Origin: Acidimicrobiaceae bacterium
Lineage (GTDB): Bacteria > Actinomycetota > Acidimicrobiia > Acidimicrobiales > Poriferisodalaceae
Direction of reading: 5' to 3'
Length of the DNA: 64,000 bases
Assembly (NCBI GenBank): GCA_905182565.1
Contig: CAJJCB010000026.1
Coordinates: 62,001 to 126,000 of the forward strand
Shown here: positions 26,453 through 35,438 of the stretch, in pieces
How positions within the stretch are numbered: the first letter of the stretch is position 1
How the letters are laid out: every line of letters begins with the position of its first letter
The notes under the pieces: generated by a model
The model's input: the letters and a program-made list of their open reading frames with translations, nothing else
The model's database searches: none
Told to the model about the DNA's origin: nothing
Position numbers and translations under genes: made by a program

Positions 26453-27072
26453 TTTGGTCGCTCTCCGAACTCGGGACTCTGATTACGAGTCTTCTTTAAC
26501 TCCCAGAAACCGTCGATGTCACCAAGCATAAGCATCCCATCCCAAAGCTTTAAAGCATCAGGTCCTTTCGGAACCCTAGTAATTACTGGCCCAAAGATAC
26601 CTATTCGTTTATTATCGGATCGGTTCCACGCGATTATGGGCGTGCCGACATCATCTCCGACGAGCTCGAGACCTGCATCCATCCGCTCTCTAATAATAGA
26701 ATCCCACTGTTCTTCATCTGCTGCTTTGGCGTGGGATTGATCTAATTTAGTTGCATTGAGTGCATCTGCAATGTCGAAATCTAAGTCTTTATCATGATGG
26801 ATCCGAGAAGCGAATTCCCAGTAGAGGCTAGATAAAGCCTGATCTCCGTCGATGGAACGCACTGATTCCATGACTCGAAGCATCTTGTGTGTTGTTGTTG
26901 ACTTTTGATAGTAGGAACTACCTTCAGCCGGGTCATTTTTGAATAATAAACTTATTGGTTGCCATGTGATATTTAAGTCTCTCTTATCAGCTACTTCTTC
27001 GACAACCCAACGGGCTGTCACCCAACACCAAGGTCAGAGAGGGTCTATCCAAAATTCAATATTCTTCGACAT
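26449..27072 (-). CDS. Selenocysteine form of a mycothiol-dependent nitroreductase-like (Rv2466c/DsbA-fold) protein
   Basis: The annotated frame runs from ATG 27072 through an in-frame TGA at 27034-27036 (codon 13) to 26449, giving 207 residues. The N-terminus reads IEFWIDPL-U-PWCWVTARW, which matches the Rv2466c active-site segment (DPLCPWCW) with selenocysteine in place of the first Cys of CPWC. Downstream landmarks also fit: GTPIIAWN, GPVITRVPKG, LWD near the end and a C-terminal FWELKKTR. Without reading through TGA the protein lacks its first strand and active site. Rv2466c is a mycothiol-dependent reductase of the DsbA/FrnE type in mycobacteria. A potential hairpin follows the TGA (27012-27023). 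The gene is coupled to the amidohydrolase and diverges from an acyl-CoA ligase. The Sec assignment is strong inference from sequence alone. Confidence 0.87.
27012..27036 (-). promoter_or_regulatory. Candidate SECIS after the UGA of the nitroreductase-like gene
   Basis: On the minus strand the UGA is followed by ten bases and then GGGUGACAGCCC (27023 down to 27012), a four-pair stem (three G-C and one G-U) with a GACA loop. This is the shortest of the three candidates; the GUGA at the loop is shared with the other two. Energetic folding has not been computed. Confidence 0.45.
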
Positions 27073-27174
27073 AATGGCAGACTAGCTTTCTATTCGCTCG
27101 GAGAGTCGGATAATTTGTTTAAGGCACCTAGTGTGCTAGGGGGATCATCTCGGATTCCGTACAGGGGAGTTAAC

Positions 27175-28746
27175 GTGAATCTAGGAATGCTTTTATTTAT
27201 GCCGGCATCTATAGCTGGTGATCAAGTAATTCTTATCGACACTTCAACGGAATCGAACAGCGGTGTTGCCCGAGAAGTTACATACTCAGAGTTACTGGAG
27301 AACACAAGCAAAGTAGCTGGAATGCTGTCATCTCTCGGCGTGGAGGTTGGCGACAGAGTGGGGATCTTTGCCACGAACAGCGTTGCTTGCGTCGAAGCTA
27401 TCTTCGGTGCGGCCTTTGTTGGAGCAACTGTCGTCCCGATGAACTTCCGAGCGGGAGCTGAGGAAGCAGCTCACTTGATGGCCGACAGTGGTGTCAAAGT
27501 CTTGTTTACCGAAACTCGGTATGCACAGCTTGTCGCTGATAATCGACCAGCTACCGTTGAGCACGTATTTATGCTTGACGTTGCAGAATCATATGTAGCA
27601 GCTCGAGATGGAGCGTTTGAACTGCCAGTTCCTGAAGATGTTGATTCTGATGGTTTATGTGCCCTGTTATATACGAGTGGAACAACGTCGATGCCAAAAG
27701 GCGTCAAATTAACTAATGGCGCTATCACCGGATACGTCATGGGCTCAAATGATGCAGCATCGGGTGAAGATATGGGTCGGATGGCGCTAGCTGCGCCGCT
27801 GTACCACATCGCAGGAGTCACTTCGATGCTGAATGCTCTCTACAGCGGACGAATTGTCGTTTTGCTCCCTCAGTTTGAAGCAGAAGCATGGATTGAAACG
27901 GTTCAGAAGCATTCTGTAACTCATGCATTTCTGGTTCCAACAATGCTCGCTAGAGTCATGGAAGCTGACAACTTCAGCAAGACCGCTTTCGAAGGAATGG
28001 ACGGAATAACCTATGGTGCTGCGCCGATGCCGCCATCTGTTATACGTCGAGCTATTAGTGTCTTCCCAGAAAATGTTTCATTTGCCGGAGCCTATGGACA
28101 AACCGAAACTACTTCGACGGTAGCGGTTCTAGATCCAGATGATCATCGAGTTGAGGGAACTGAAGCTGAAAAAGCTTTAAAACTTAAGCGATTAAGTTCA
28201 GTTGGCAAGGTGCTGGATGACGTCGAAGTCAGAATAGTTGATGAGGCTGGTCTCCCCGTGGGATTAGAAGTGCTAGGAGAAGTTCAGTTGCGCACGTTTA
28301 GAGCCATGGACGGATACTGGGGCAACGAAGAAAAAACGCGAATTACAGTTGATAATGAGGGTTGGGTTCATACTGGTGATCTTGGGTATTTAGATATTGA
28401 TGACTATCTCTTTCTAGGTGGTCGAACTGGAGACATGATCATCAGAGGCGGTGAAAATGTCTCGCCCGATGAGGTAGAGGCTGTTCTATATGAAAACGCT
28501 ACGGTGCTAGAGTGCGCTGTCGTAGGTGTTGCGAGCGAGGAATGGGGCGAGCGGGTGGTAGCTGCTGTCGTTGTTCGATCTGGCAGCGGAACAACGGCTG
28601 CGGAACTTGTTGCTTACGCGAAAGGCAAGCTAGCTCCATTTAAAAGACCAGAAGCGATTCATTTAATGGATGAATTACCACGGACTTCCACAGGCAAGCT
28701 TTTGCGTAAGGACTTAATACCTCTCTTGGAAGAACTTGGCATCTAA
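27175..28746 (+). CDS. AMP-forming acyl-CoA synthetase
   Basis: A 523-residue member of the ANL superfamily. The P-loop A3 motif is LLYTSGTTSMPKGVKLT, A5 reads GAYGQTETTST, A7/A8 give HTGDLGYLD and GRTGDMIIRGGENVSPDEVE, and the catalytic lysine motif near the C-terminus is RTSTGKLLRK. GTG 27175 is chosen since AGGGGAG lies six bases upstream; the longer TTG form (27115) has no such signal. It activates a carboxylic acid (medium or aromatic by context) and probably feeds the CoA-transferase/crotonase genes around it. Its end overlaps the following amidohydrolase start. Confidence 0.92.
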   Translation: MNLGMLLFMPASIAGDQVILIDTSTESNSGVAREVTYSELLENTSKVAGMLSSLGVEVGDRVGIFATNSVACVEAIFGAAFVGATVVPMNFRAGAEEAAHLMADSGVKVLFTETRYAQLVADNRPATVEHVFMLDVAESYVAARDGAFELPVPEDVDSDGLCALLYTSGTTSMPKGVKLTNGAITGYVMGSNDAASGEDMGRMALAAPLYHIAGVTSMLNALYSGRIVVLLPQFEAEAWIETVQKHSVTHAFLVPTMLARVMEADNFSKTAFEGMDGITYGAAPMPPSVIRRAISVFPENVSFAGAYGQTETTSTVAVLDPDDHRVEGTEAEKALKLKRLSSVGKVLDDVEVRIVDEAGLPVGLEVLGEVQLRTFRAMDGYWGNEEKTRITVDNEGWVHTGDLGYLDIDDYLFLGGRTGDMIIRGGENVSPDEVEAVLYENATVLECAVVGVASEEWGERVVAAVVVRSGSGTTAAELVAYAKGKLAPFKRPEAIHLMDELPRTSTGKLLRKDLIPLLEELGI

Positions 28747-30088
28747 TTTGAAAGGCCCGTGCCTAATCAAAGGTCGGATAACTAGGTTTGGTAACCAAAA
28801 TTCTGAAGCATCAAATATTCTTTTAATTGATGATGTAGCAACGGCTCTGGACGTTACTGTTTCTGCTGACATTCCTACTATTAGATTGGCAGAAAATGAA
28901 TGGGTGCAACCTGGGTATAAAGATGACCATATCCATGTGATGTCAGTGCTGGCAAGCCTCTGTTCGGTAAATGTATCTTTCTGCGAGACGATACCAGAGT
29001 TGATGCAAACACTAGCTGAAGCGGAAAGTAGTGATGGCGAGTGGTTGAGAGTCTGGGGCTATGATGATGCATTACTTCGTGAACGACGCCATCCAACTCG
29101 GGAAGAATTAGACCAAGTAACTGGGGACACACCGACCGTTCTTCATCACCGTACTGGCCATGTGGCTGTTGCTAACTCGGCTGCTCTCTTAGATTTGGGA
29201 GTACCGAATAGTTCGAGTGAAATTTTAGTGGAGAGGCATGACTTACTTTCTAAGGTCCCGCGACTTTCGCTAAACAAGATTCAAAGCGCAGCGAGCAAAA
29301 TGTTTCAGCAGTGTGAAGAGGATGGCGTTGTTTCGGTAACTGATGCTACGCATACAAATAATTTAGATTCGCTGGAACTACTAGATAGTCTTTTCAATCC
29401 AGCTATCAGCCCAAACCTTGTTGCTATGGTCGGCGCAGAAAATCTCGGTGGCCTCTCTTATGGTAAACGATTTAGAAATCTGTCTGTGGGGCATGCAAAA
29501 GTAATGCCTGACATCTCAGGAAAAGCTTCAATAAGTCATCTAGTCGAACAAGCCCATATCCGAGGCTTCCCAACAGCCGTGCACTCAATGGATATAGATA
29601 CGTTAAACGATGCCCTCTTAGCATTTGCGGATAGCCCGGCCCCAGAGTTAGTGAAAGACAGAATTGAACACTGTTCGCTAGCATTACCGGAACAGCTTGA
29701 TTTATTGAGCAAACTAAATATTGCCGTGTCCACACAGCCTTCTTTTTTGGTTTATCGAGAGCAAAAATACTTGGAGCAGCTAACCAGCGTGGAGCGGAAG
29801 TGGCTGTGGCCACTCCGTAGTTTGTTAGAACGTGGTGTGGAAGTAACCTTGTCATCTGATTCTCCAGTCGTTCCATGTAAACCAGAAGAGTGGATTAAGG
29901 CAGCGTCGCAGAGAAGCCTTAACGGTGATGAATCAGTAAGTGAGAAGACAGCGAGAAGGCATTCGTTAGTCCAAGAAAATATTCTCGGCCTTTCAGCAGA
30001 GTTCCTAATCGTGGGAGCAAATTTGAAAGATGAGGATAAATACCGTCGCCTCGACCAAACGTTGTTAGTACGATCTGGTAAATGTTAA
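28736..30088 (+). CDS. Amidohydrolase family protein (YtcJ/amidohydrolase-3 type)
   Basis: A 450-residue protein with the layout of amidohydrolase-3: a short N-terminal beta part, the metal motif region GYKDDHIHVMSV (normally GFxDxHxH), HHRTGHVAVAN, a barrel His in HSMDIDTLNDA, RIEHCSLA and the late metal Asp in LSSDSPVVP. The TTG start overlaps the acyl-CoA ligase by 11 bp, with GGAAGA ahead of it. Members hydrolyse amides and exoenzyme substrates; the substrate is unknown. It sits between the ligase and the CoA-transferase pair in one apparent operon (27175-33589). Confidence 0.85.
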   Translation: MASNLKGPCLIKGRITRFGNQNSEASNILLIDDVATALDVTVSADIPTIRLAENEWVQPGYKDDHIHVMSVLASLCSVNVSFCETIPELMQTLAEAESSDGEWLRVWGYDDALLRERRHPTREELDQVTGDTPTVLHHRTGHVAVANSAALLDLGVPNSSSEILVERHDLLSKVPRLSLNKIQSAASKMFQQCEEDGVVSVTDATHTNNLDSLELLDSLFNPAISPNLVAMVGAENLGGLSYGKRFRNLSVGHAKVMPDISGKASISHLVEQAHIRGFPTAVHSMDIDTLNDALLAFADSPAPELVKDRIEHCSLALPEQLDLLSKLNIAVSTQPSFLVYREQKYLEQLTSVERKWLWPLRSLLERGVEVTLSSDSPVVPCKPEEWIKAASQRSLNGDESVSEKTARRHSLVQENILGLSAEFLIVGANLKDEDKYRRLDQTLLVRSGKC

Positions 30089-30101
30089 GGGAGTTAGCGT
30101 A

Positions 30102-31298
30102 ATGCCTGGGCCAATGAGTGGGGTACGCGTCGTTGAGTTGGGATTATGGGTAGCGGGACCAGCGTGCGGCGGCATTCTGGCTGATTGGGGAGCGGAAGTA
30201 TTTAAAGTCGAACCTCATGCAGGTGATCCATTCCGTTCGATGGAATGGCTCTACGGAGACCAAGGTAACCCGCCATTTGATCTGGATAATCGTGGAAAAA
30301 AAAGCGTTGTCATAGATCTGCAAACTCCTCGGGGAATAGAGCTCATGCATTCGCTTCTTGACTCAGCCGACGTATTCGTTACGAATTTTCGACCTGGTGG
30401 TTTAGAACGTCTTGGACTTGATTATCCAACTCTGGCTGCGAAGTACCCAACGCTGATATATGCGAGCGTGACTGGGCTCTCTTTGCGTGGGGCTGAAACT
30501 GACAGGCAGTCATATGACATAGGCGCATTTTGGGCACGAGCCGGAATTGCAAGCGCTTTGAGTTCAGGTGGTTCAGAACCACCGGTTCAGCGAGGTGGTA
30601 TGGGCGACCACATGACAGGGATGTCTGCAGCTGCTGGTGTATCTGCAGCTCTATTTCATAGAGAAAAAAGTGGGTCAGGCCAGTTAGTAGAAGCCTCCTT
30701 GATCCGACTAGGCACATACATGTTGGGTTGGGATCACAACGTTACGGCAGTCACGGGTGTTGACACTGAGGCAAAAAGTAGATTACGCCAACCGAACCCA
30801 CTTATAAATTGTTATTGCTGTTCTGAGGGAGAATGGCTCTGGATGCTTGGGCTCGAAGGAGACCGTCATTGGCCACAAGTAGTGAAGGCACTTGATAGAG
30901 AAGATTGGTATAATGAACCGAAGTTTTCGACTATTGAAAATAGATTAGAAAATGCAGAATTTTTGACTACAAAAATTGATGAAGTTATGTCCGGTAAAAC
31001 TAGGTCGGAATGGGGAGAAATATTCGATCAGAATGATGTTTGGTGGGCTCCGGTACAATCAACTCTTGAAGTGTTGAATGATCCTCAGGCTCGAGCTGCT
31101 GGCTGTTTCGTGGAAGTCCCAACCCCTGATGGTCAAATGGTTGAGATGGTAGCCACACCGATTGACTTTTCAGAGACTAAATGGACTGTGTCGTCGGCTT
31201 CACCTGAGTTAGGGCAAGATACAGAACTTGTCCTAATGGGACTAGGAATTGGATGGGATCAGATAGAAGAGCTTAAATCTTTGGGAGTAATTCCTTGA
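30102..31298 (+). CDS. CaiB/BaiF CoA-transferase
   Basis: A 398-residue, normal-length family III CoA-transferase beginning GVRVVELGLWVAGP. The catalytic position is GQLVEASL, with Glu where the classic enzymes have Asp. AAGGGAG precedes the ATG. Its TGA overlaps the TTG start of the next, double-domain transferase (TTGA), so the two are translated together and might form a hetero-oligomer. Confidence 0.93.
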   Translation: MPGPMSGVRVVELGLWVAGPACGGILADWGAEVFKVEPHAGDPFRSMEWLYGDQGNPPFDLDNRGKKSVVIDLQTPRGIELMHSLLDSADVFVTNFRPGGLERLGLDYPTLAAKYPTLIYASVTGLSLRGAETDRQSYDIGAFWARAGIASALSSGGSEPPVQRGGMGDHMTGMSAAAGVSAALFHREKSGSGQLVEASLIRLGTYMLGWDHNVTAVTGVDTEAKSRLRQPNPLINCYCCSEGEWLWMLGLEGDRHWPQVVKALDREDWYNEPKFSTIENRLENAEFLTTKIDEVMSGKTRSEWGEIFDQNDVWWAPVQSTLEVLNDPQARAAGCFVEVPTPDGQMVEMVATPIDFSETKWTVSSASPELGQDTELVLMGLGIGWDQIEELKSLGVIP

Positions 31299-33589
31299 GT
31301 GTCGCTGGAGCCCTAGCTGAAGTTAAGGTAGCGGAACTAGGCGGGTCACTAGCTGGATCCTATGCCGCAAAGCTTTTTGCAGATTATGGAAGCGAAGTAA
31401 CACTACTTGATGGCAACAACCAACCTGCCGCCGCAGCTTTCTTTGATATTTCTAAACATTTAGAAAGTAATTATGAGGAGCATTTATTAGACGCTGACAT
31501 CGTCATTCAGTCCTCGTCTGTTGACGGTATTGAAGTTCCATTCCAGCCTCGTTACTCCCGACAAATTGTTCTTAGAATTTCTCCATTTGGAATAGAAGGA
31601 CCGTATCGAAATTGGCGTTCGACCGATCTGGTGGACGCTGCCATCAGTGGACATCTTCGATTGACTGGTGATCCTAAAAGGGAGCCTTTAAATGGAGTAC
31701 CTGACCTAGTTCATTTAGCTTCAGGAATAACAGGGTTCATAGGTGCGCTGTCTGCCTTGTACGTTCGGTCTCGCACAGGACACGGTCAAGTAGTTGAGAC
31801 GTCACATCAAGAAGTTTTAGCTGCACTCCATCAGTTCACATTGTTGAGGCATACCCATAATGGAAGTATTCTCAGTCGGTTAGGAAATAGATACGCTGGC
31901 CCTGGAACTCCAATAGGTGCCTATGAGTGTTCTGATGGTTGGATTGGTCTAGCTGTTTCGCAAACTGACCAGATGGAAAGAATGCTTGAAGTCACAGGTC
32001 TGACAGGATTGCTGGATGAACCAGGTATCACATCGATAGTTGACTTGATGTCTGATCAGGAGCTAGTAGATAGTGCTTTAAGACCCTATCTTTTCGCGCA
32101 GAAGAGACATGAGTTAGTTGAACTTTTTCAAGCGTTGCGTATTCCAATCGCACCTGTGTCAGGGATGGAAGATCTTTTAGCTGACGGGCATCTTGCTGAG
32201 CGAGACTTTTGGCAAACTGAAACAAGAGAAGGGTTAAGCTTACCTGGACCACCATTTCGGATGAGTAAGCATCAATGGGAGTTAGCCCCCAAGAGGGTTT
32301 TCGGTAAATCTGACGATGACCGTGAGCCTTTGGAAGGCTTGACCGATGGGCCGTTAGCAGGCATACGAGTTTTAGATATGACGCGCGTTTGGGCCGGTCC
32401 TCTTGCCGCCCGAATACTAGCGGACTTAGGGGCTGAAGTTCTGATGACTGAGGTCCCATGGACCAGGACACCTGTGAACGTTCCAGAATCTTATGTCAAA
32501 AATACCCACTTTTTTCCCGATGATGAAGCTGGCGATGAACCTTGGAATCGAAGTGGGTTCCACAACAAATACGCTAATAATAAGCTGTCCGCTGTTATTG
32601 AGATAGATAAAGAAAAGGGCCGTGAGTTATTCGCTAAACTCGTTGCCAAATCAGACGTTGTAATCGAAAATTATGCGCCGCGAGTTATGCCAGCTTTTGG
32701 ACTTGATGAAAATTTCCTGCATAGCCTAAATCCAGATCTTGTTTATGTGACGATGCCTGGCTACGGTCGAGATGGACCAAATCGAGATTGGCTTGCGTAC
32801 GGTCCTACTATTGCCGGCCATGTTGGACATACTGCGTTAACCGGATATTTAGATGAAGGGCCCTGGAAAAATGGTATCGCATGGCCAGACCCGATTGCGG
32901 GGATGCATGCTGCTGCTGCTGTAATCATTGCTCTGTTGGACCGAAAGGTACAAACGGACATACAAGGTCAGACAATAGAAGTTGCTCAAATGGAAACTGC
33001 GATCAACATGATCGGACATCACTTAGTAGCGTCTCAGTTTTTTGGTGAACAAAGAAGGTGGGGTAATCGACGTCCTGGGAGAGCTCCACAAGGCGTTTAC
33101 AAATGTATAGGCGAAGACAGGTGGATAGCTATCTCGATTGTAGACGATCATTCTTGGCGAGCGCTTTGCAACTATGCCTCTTGGCACGGCTTAGAAGATC
33201 TTGTCACGGCTGAGCGTTGGGATCGACACGATGAACTTGATAAGAAGATCTCAGATCTCGCTAGCAGACACAACGATCAAGAGTTGATGTTCCAGCTGCA
33301 GGAGATAGGTGTGCCTGCCGGAGCCGTGAATGATGCCTCAAATGTGATGGAAGACCTGAATTTAGACTTCAACAAATTTTTCAGTAAATTAGATCATCCA
33401 CAAGCTGGAAGCCATTTTTGGCCTCGGTTTGCTTGCCGGTTGTCATTGACTCCTGCCACTATGCGTGCAGCAGCTCCTAGCATGGGCCAACATAATCATT
33501 ATGCGGCTTGTGATCTAGCTGGTCTAAGCGATACCGAGTACGAAGAGTTGGTTATCCTAAAAATTCTGCGCACGAAGCCCCCAGAGTAA
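31295..33589 (+). CDS. Second fused double-domain CaiB/BaiF CoA-transferase
   Basis: A 764-residue protein with two CoA-transferase domains (about 1-345 and 350-764). The second starts LAGIRVLDMTRVWAGPLA. The first domain's N-terminus is divergent and short: FFDISKHLESNYEEH stands where long members have a longer nucleotide region. Both catalytic positions read Glu (GQVVETS and GQTIEVAQ) rather than Asp. It is the last gene of the operon and converges on an esterase 5 bp away. Domain order and the presence of a single-domain partner just upstream differ from the 17110-19497 fusion. Confidence 0.93.
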   Translation: MSVAGALAEVKVAELGGSLAGSYAAKLFADYGSEVTLLDGNNQPAAAAFFDISKHLESNYEEHLLDADIVIQSSSVDGIEVPFQPRYSRQIVLRISPFGIEGPYRNWRSTDLVDAAISGHLRLTGDPKREPLNGVPDLVHLASGITGFIGALSALYVRSRTGHGQVVETSHQEVLAALHQFTLLRHTHNGSILSRLGNRYAGPGTPIGAYECSDGWIGLAVSQTDQMERMLEVTGLTGLLDEPGITSIVDLMSDQELVDSALRPYLFAQKRHELVELFQALRIPIAPVSGMEDLLADGHLAERDFWQTETREGLSLPGPPFRMSKHQWELAPKRVFGKSDDDREPLEGLTDGPLAGIRVLDMTRVWAGPLAARILADLGAEVLMTEVPWTRTPVNVPESYVKNTHFFPDDEAGDEPWNRSGFHNKYANNKLSAVIEIDKEKGRELFAKLVAKSDVVIENYAPRVMPAFGLDENFLHSLNPDLVYVTMPGYGRDGPNRDWLAYGPTIAGHVGHTALTGYLDEGPWKNGIAWPDPIAGMHAAAAVIIALLDRKVQTDIQGQTIEVAQMETAINMIGHHLVASQFFGEQRRWGNRRPGRAPQGVYKCIGEDRWIAISIVDDHSWRALCNYASWHGLEDLVTAERWDRHDELDKKISDLASRHNDQELMFQLQEIGVPAGAVNDASNVMEDLNLDFNKFFSKLDHPQAGSHFWPRFACRLSLTPATMRAAAPSMGQHNHYAACDLAGLSDTEYEELVILKILRTKPPE

Positions 33590-33593
33590 TTAC

Positions 33594-34478
33594 TCAGAGC
33601 TCTAGGTGAATAGAAAAAAACTCTGCGATTCGGTTGATTCCATCCTGAGCCTCTGGAAATAAACCGACGAATGTGTGCCATACATGAATCATCTCAGGCC
33701 ATACCTCAAGTGTCACGGAGACTCCTGCCGCTGATGCTTTCTCAGCTAACCTCTCGCTGTCGGAAAGAAGCATCTCATCATCTCCAACATGGATAAGCAT
33801 TGGCGGTAGTCCAGACAGGTCAGCTTGAAGAGGCGACGCATATGGATCGTTGGAGTTGTCATTTGGGCCAAGAAATTGGCTTTTGAACTCACGTATCAAG
33901 TCGAGCCGAATTAAAGGGTCTCTGGATTGGCGCGATGACATGGTGTCTCCTGATAGTCCCATATCAATCCAAGGAGAGATCGGAGCTGATGCGACAGGCA
34001 GCGGAAGACCTTCATCGCGGATTTTGAGTTGAGCTGCGATAGCTAAGCCCCCTCCTGCGGAGTCACCACTAATAGCAATTTTCTTTGGCTCGTAGCCTTC
34101 GTTGAGTAGCCATTTGTACGAATTGATGGCATCTTCTACGGCTGCCGGATGGGGGTTCTCAGGAGCTAACCGGTACTCAACTGAAAGAAGTTGACAGTTA
34201 GAAGCTAGAGCTAAGTTTCCGGTTAGATTCCGGTGTGAAGCAATTGATCCACCGACATACCCCCCTCCATGGAAATAGAGGATGACCGCATCGGACGCTG
34301 CTCCTTCAGGAATTTGCATCTCTGCCGTCACTCCGCTGGCATTAATTAAGGTGCCCTTAACTCCCTTTGCAAGCGGGCGAGCTCCTGCATCAAGAAAAGC
34401 TCGATTAGCTTTTATTTCGCTAGGAATGGGTTTGCTAGCAACGAGATCTCGAATTTTGTGGAAGGCTTCACTTGCCAT
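33594..34478 (-). CDS. Alpha/beta hydrolase, hormone-sensitive-lipase family
   Basis: A 294-residue esterase. HSL oxyanion motif: YFHGGGYVGG. Nucleophile elbow: GDSAGGG. The Asp is in HVGDDEMLL and the His in MIHVWHTF. ATG 34478 is preferred over 34499, seven codons upstream, because a GGAG lies nine bases before it. Probably hydrolyses a short acyl ester or amide of a pathway intermediate. It diverges from the SDR at 34562. Confidence 0.9.
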   Translation of the reverse strand: MASEAFHKIRDLVASKPIPSEIKANRAFLDAGARPLAKGVKGTLINASGVTAEMQIPEGAASDAVILYFHGGGYVGGSIASHRNLTGNLALASNCQLLSVEYRLAPENPHPAAVEDAINSYKWLLNEGYEPKKIAISGDSAGGGLAIAAQLKIRDEGLPLPVASAPISPWIDMGLSGDTMSSRQSRDPLIRLDLIREFKSQFLGPNDNSNDPYASPLQADLSGLPPMLIHVGDDEMLLSDSERLAEKASAAGVSVTLEVWPEMIHVWHTFVGLFPEAQDGINRIAEFFSIHLEL

Positions 34479-34561
34479 ATTTTTTATCTCCGTTTTCATG
34501 ATGCTCTCATAAGCACGATAGCCCCAGTAGGTTGTTCTATGTAAAGAACTAGGGGATGAGT

Positions 34562-35356
34562 ATGTTACTGAAAGATAAAATATCGATAGTCACTGGAGGC
34601 GGCTCCGGTATTGGAGCCGCTAGCTCAAAGCGATTCGCTGATGAGGGTGCTGCTGTAGTTGTAGCCGACATCCGTAAACGAAAAGCAGAGGAAGTAGCCA
34701 GCTTCATTAATGAAAACGGCGGCCATGCCATAGCCATTGAAGTTGATGTATCTGACTCGGATTCAGTGAGTTCTCTGATCAGGACATGCGTGCAGGAATA
34801 CGGTGGACTGGACGTTATGTACAATAATGCCGGAACTCTGCTTCCTGGTAATGTTATCGACCTGGAAGTCGCAGACTGGGATTTGGTTATGGCAGTCAAT
34901 GTAAGATCAGTTTTTCTTGGCGGAAAGTTTGCTATTCCTGAAATGCTAAAAAGAGGTGGTGGTTCAGTAATTAATACTGCTTCTATCTCAGGCATGCACG
35001 GTGATGGAAGCAGTGTCTCGTATGCAGCCAGCAAAGCGGCGGTTATTAATCTGACGAGAGCAATGAGCACTGATCACGCATCTCAGGGCATCAGAGTTAA
35101 CGCTATTTGTCCTGGAACGATAGAGACCCCGCCAGTTAGTAGAATGATGCAAAATCCGGGTGTTCTTGAAGTTCAGCTCAAGGCACACGCGATCGGGCGT
35201 CTCGGGCAACCGGAAGAGATAGCAAACGCAGCAGTTTGGCTTGCTAGTGATGAATCTTCTTTCGTTACTGGTGAATCAATAGTTGTAGACGGAGGACTAC
35301 GAGCCCGATCTCCGCTAGGTCACCTAGCTGATCCGCGCCCTGTTCACAAGCGTTAA
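34562..35356 (+). CDS. SDR-family oxidoreductase
   Basis: A 264-residue classical SDR with TGGGSGIGAA, NNAG, the serine in NTASISG and YAASK. The acidic VADI after beta-2 suggests NAD(H). ATG 34562 has AGGGG at proper distance; ATG 34556, six bases upstream, abuts the same AGGGG and is therefore less likely. The following 82 bp contain no other gene. Confidence 0.92.
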   Translation: MLLKDKISIVTGGGSGIGAASSKRFADEGAAVVVADIRKRKAEEVASFINENGGHAIAIEVDVSDSDSVSSLIRTCVQEYGGLDVMYNNAGTLLPGNVIDLEVADWDLVMAVNVRSVFLGGKFAIPEMLKRGGGSVINTASISGMHGDGSSVSYAASKAAVINLTRAMSTDHASQGIRVNAICPGTIETPPVSRMMQNPGVLEVQLKAHAIGRLGQPEEIANAAVWLASDESSFVTGESIVVDGGLRARSPLGHLADPRPVHKR

Positions 35357-35438
35357 ACGCAAAGACTCGAAAGGGTCTCTTGCTTTTGAACCACCTTGAC
35401 TCAGCACATTAAATTTTGAGTTGATTCATGATTTTTTG

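Noticed and set aside
34549-35070. Long open frame of 173 codons on the minus strand
   Set aside because: Antisense shadow of the SDR at 34562-35356; low-complexity sequence rich in Ser and Thr with no family features.
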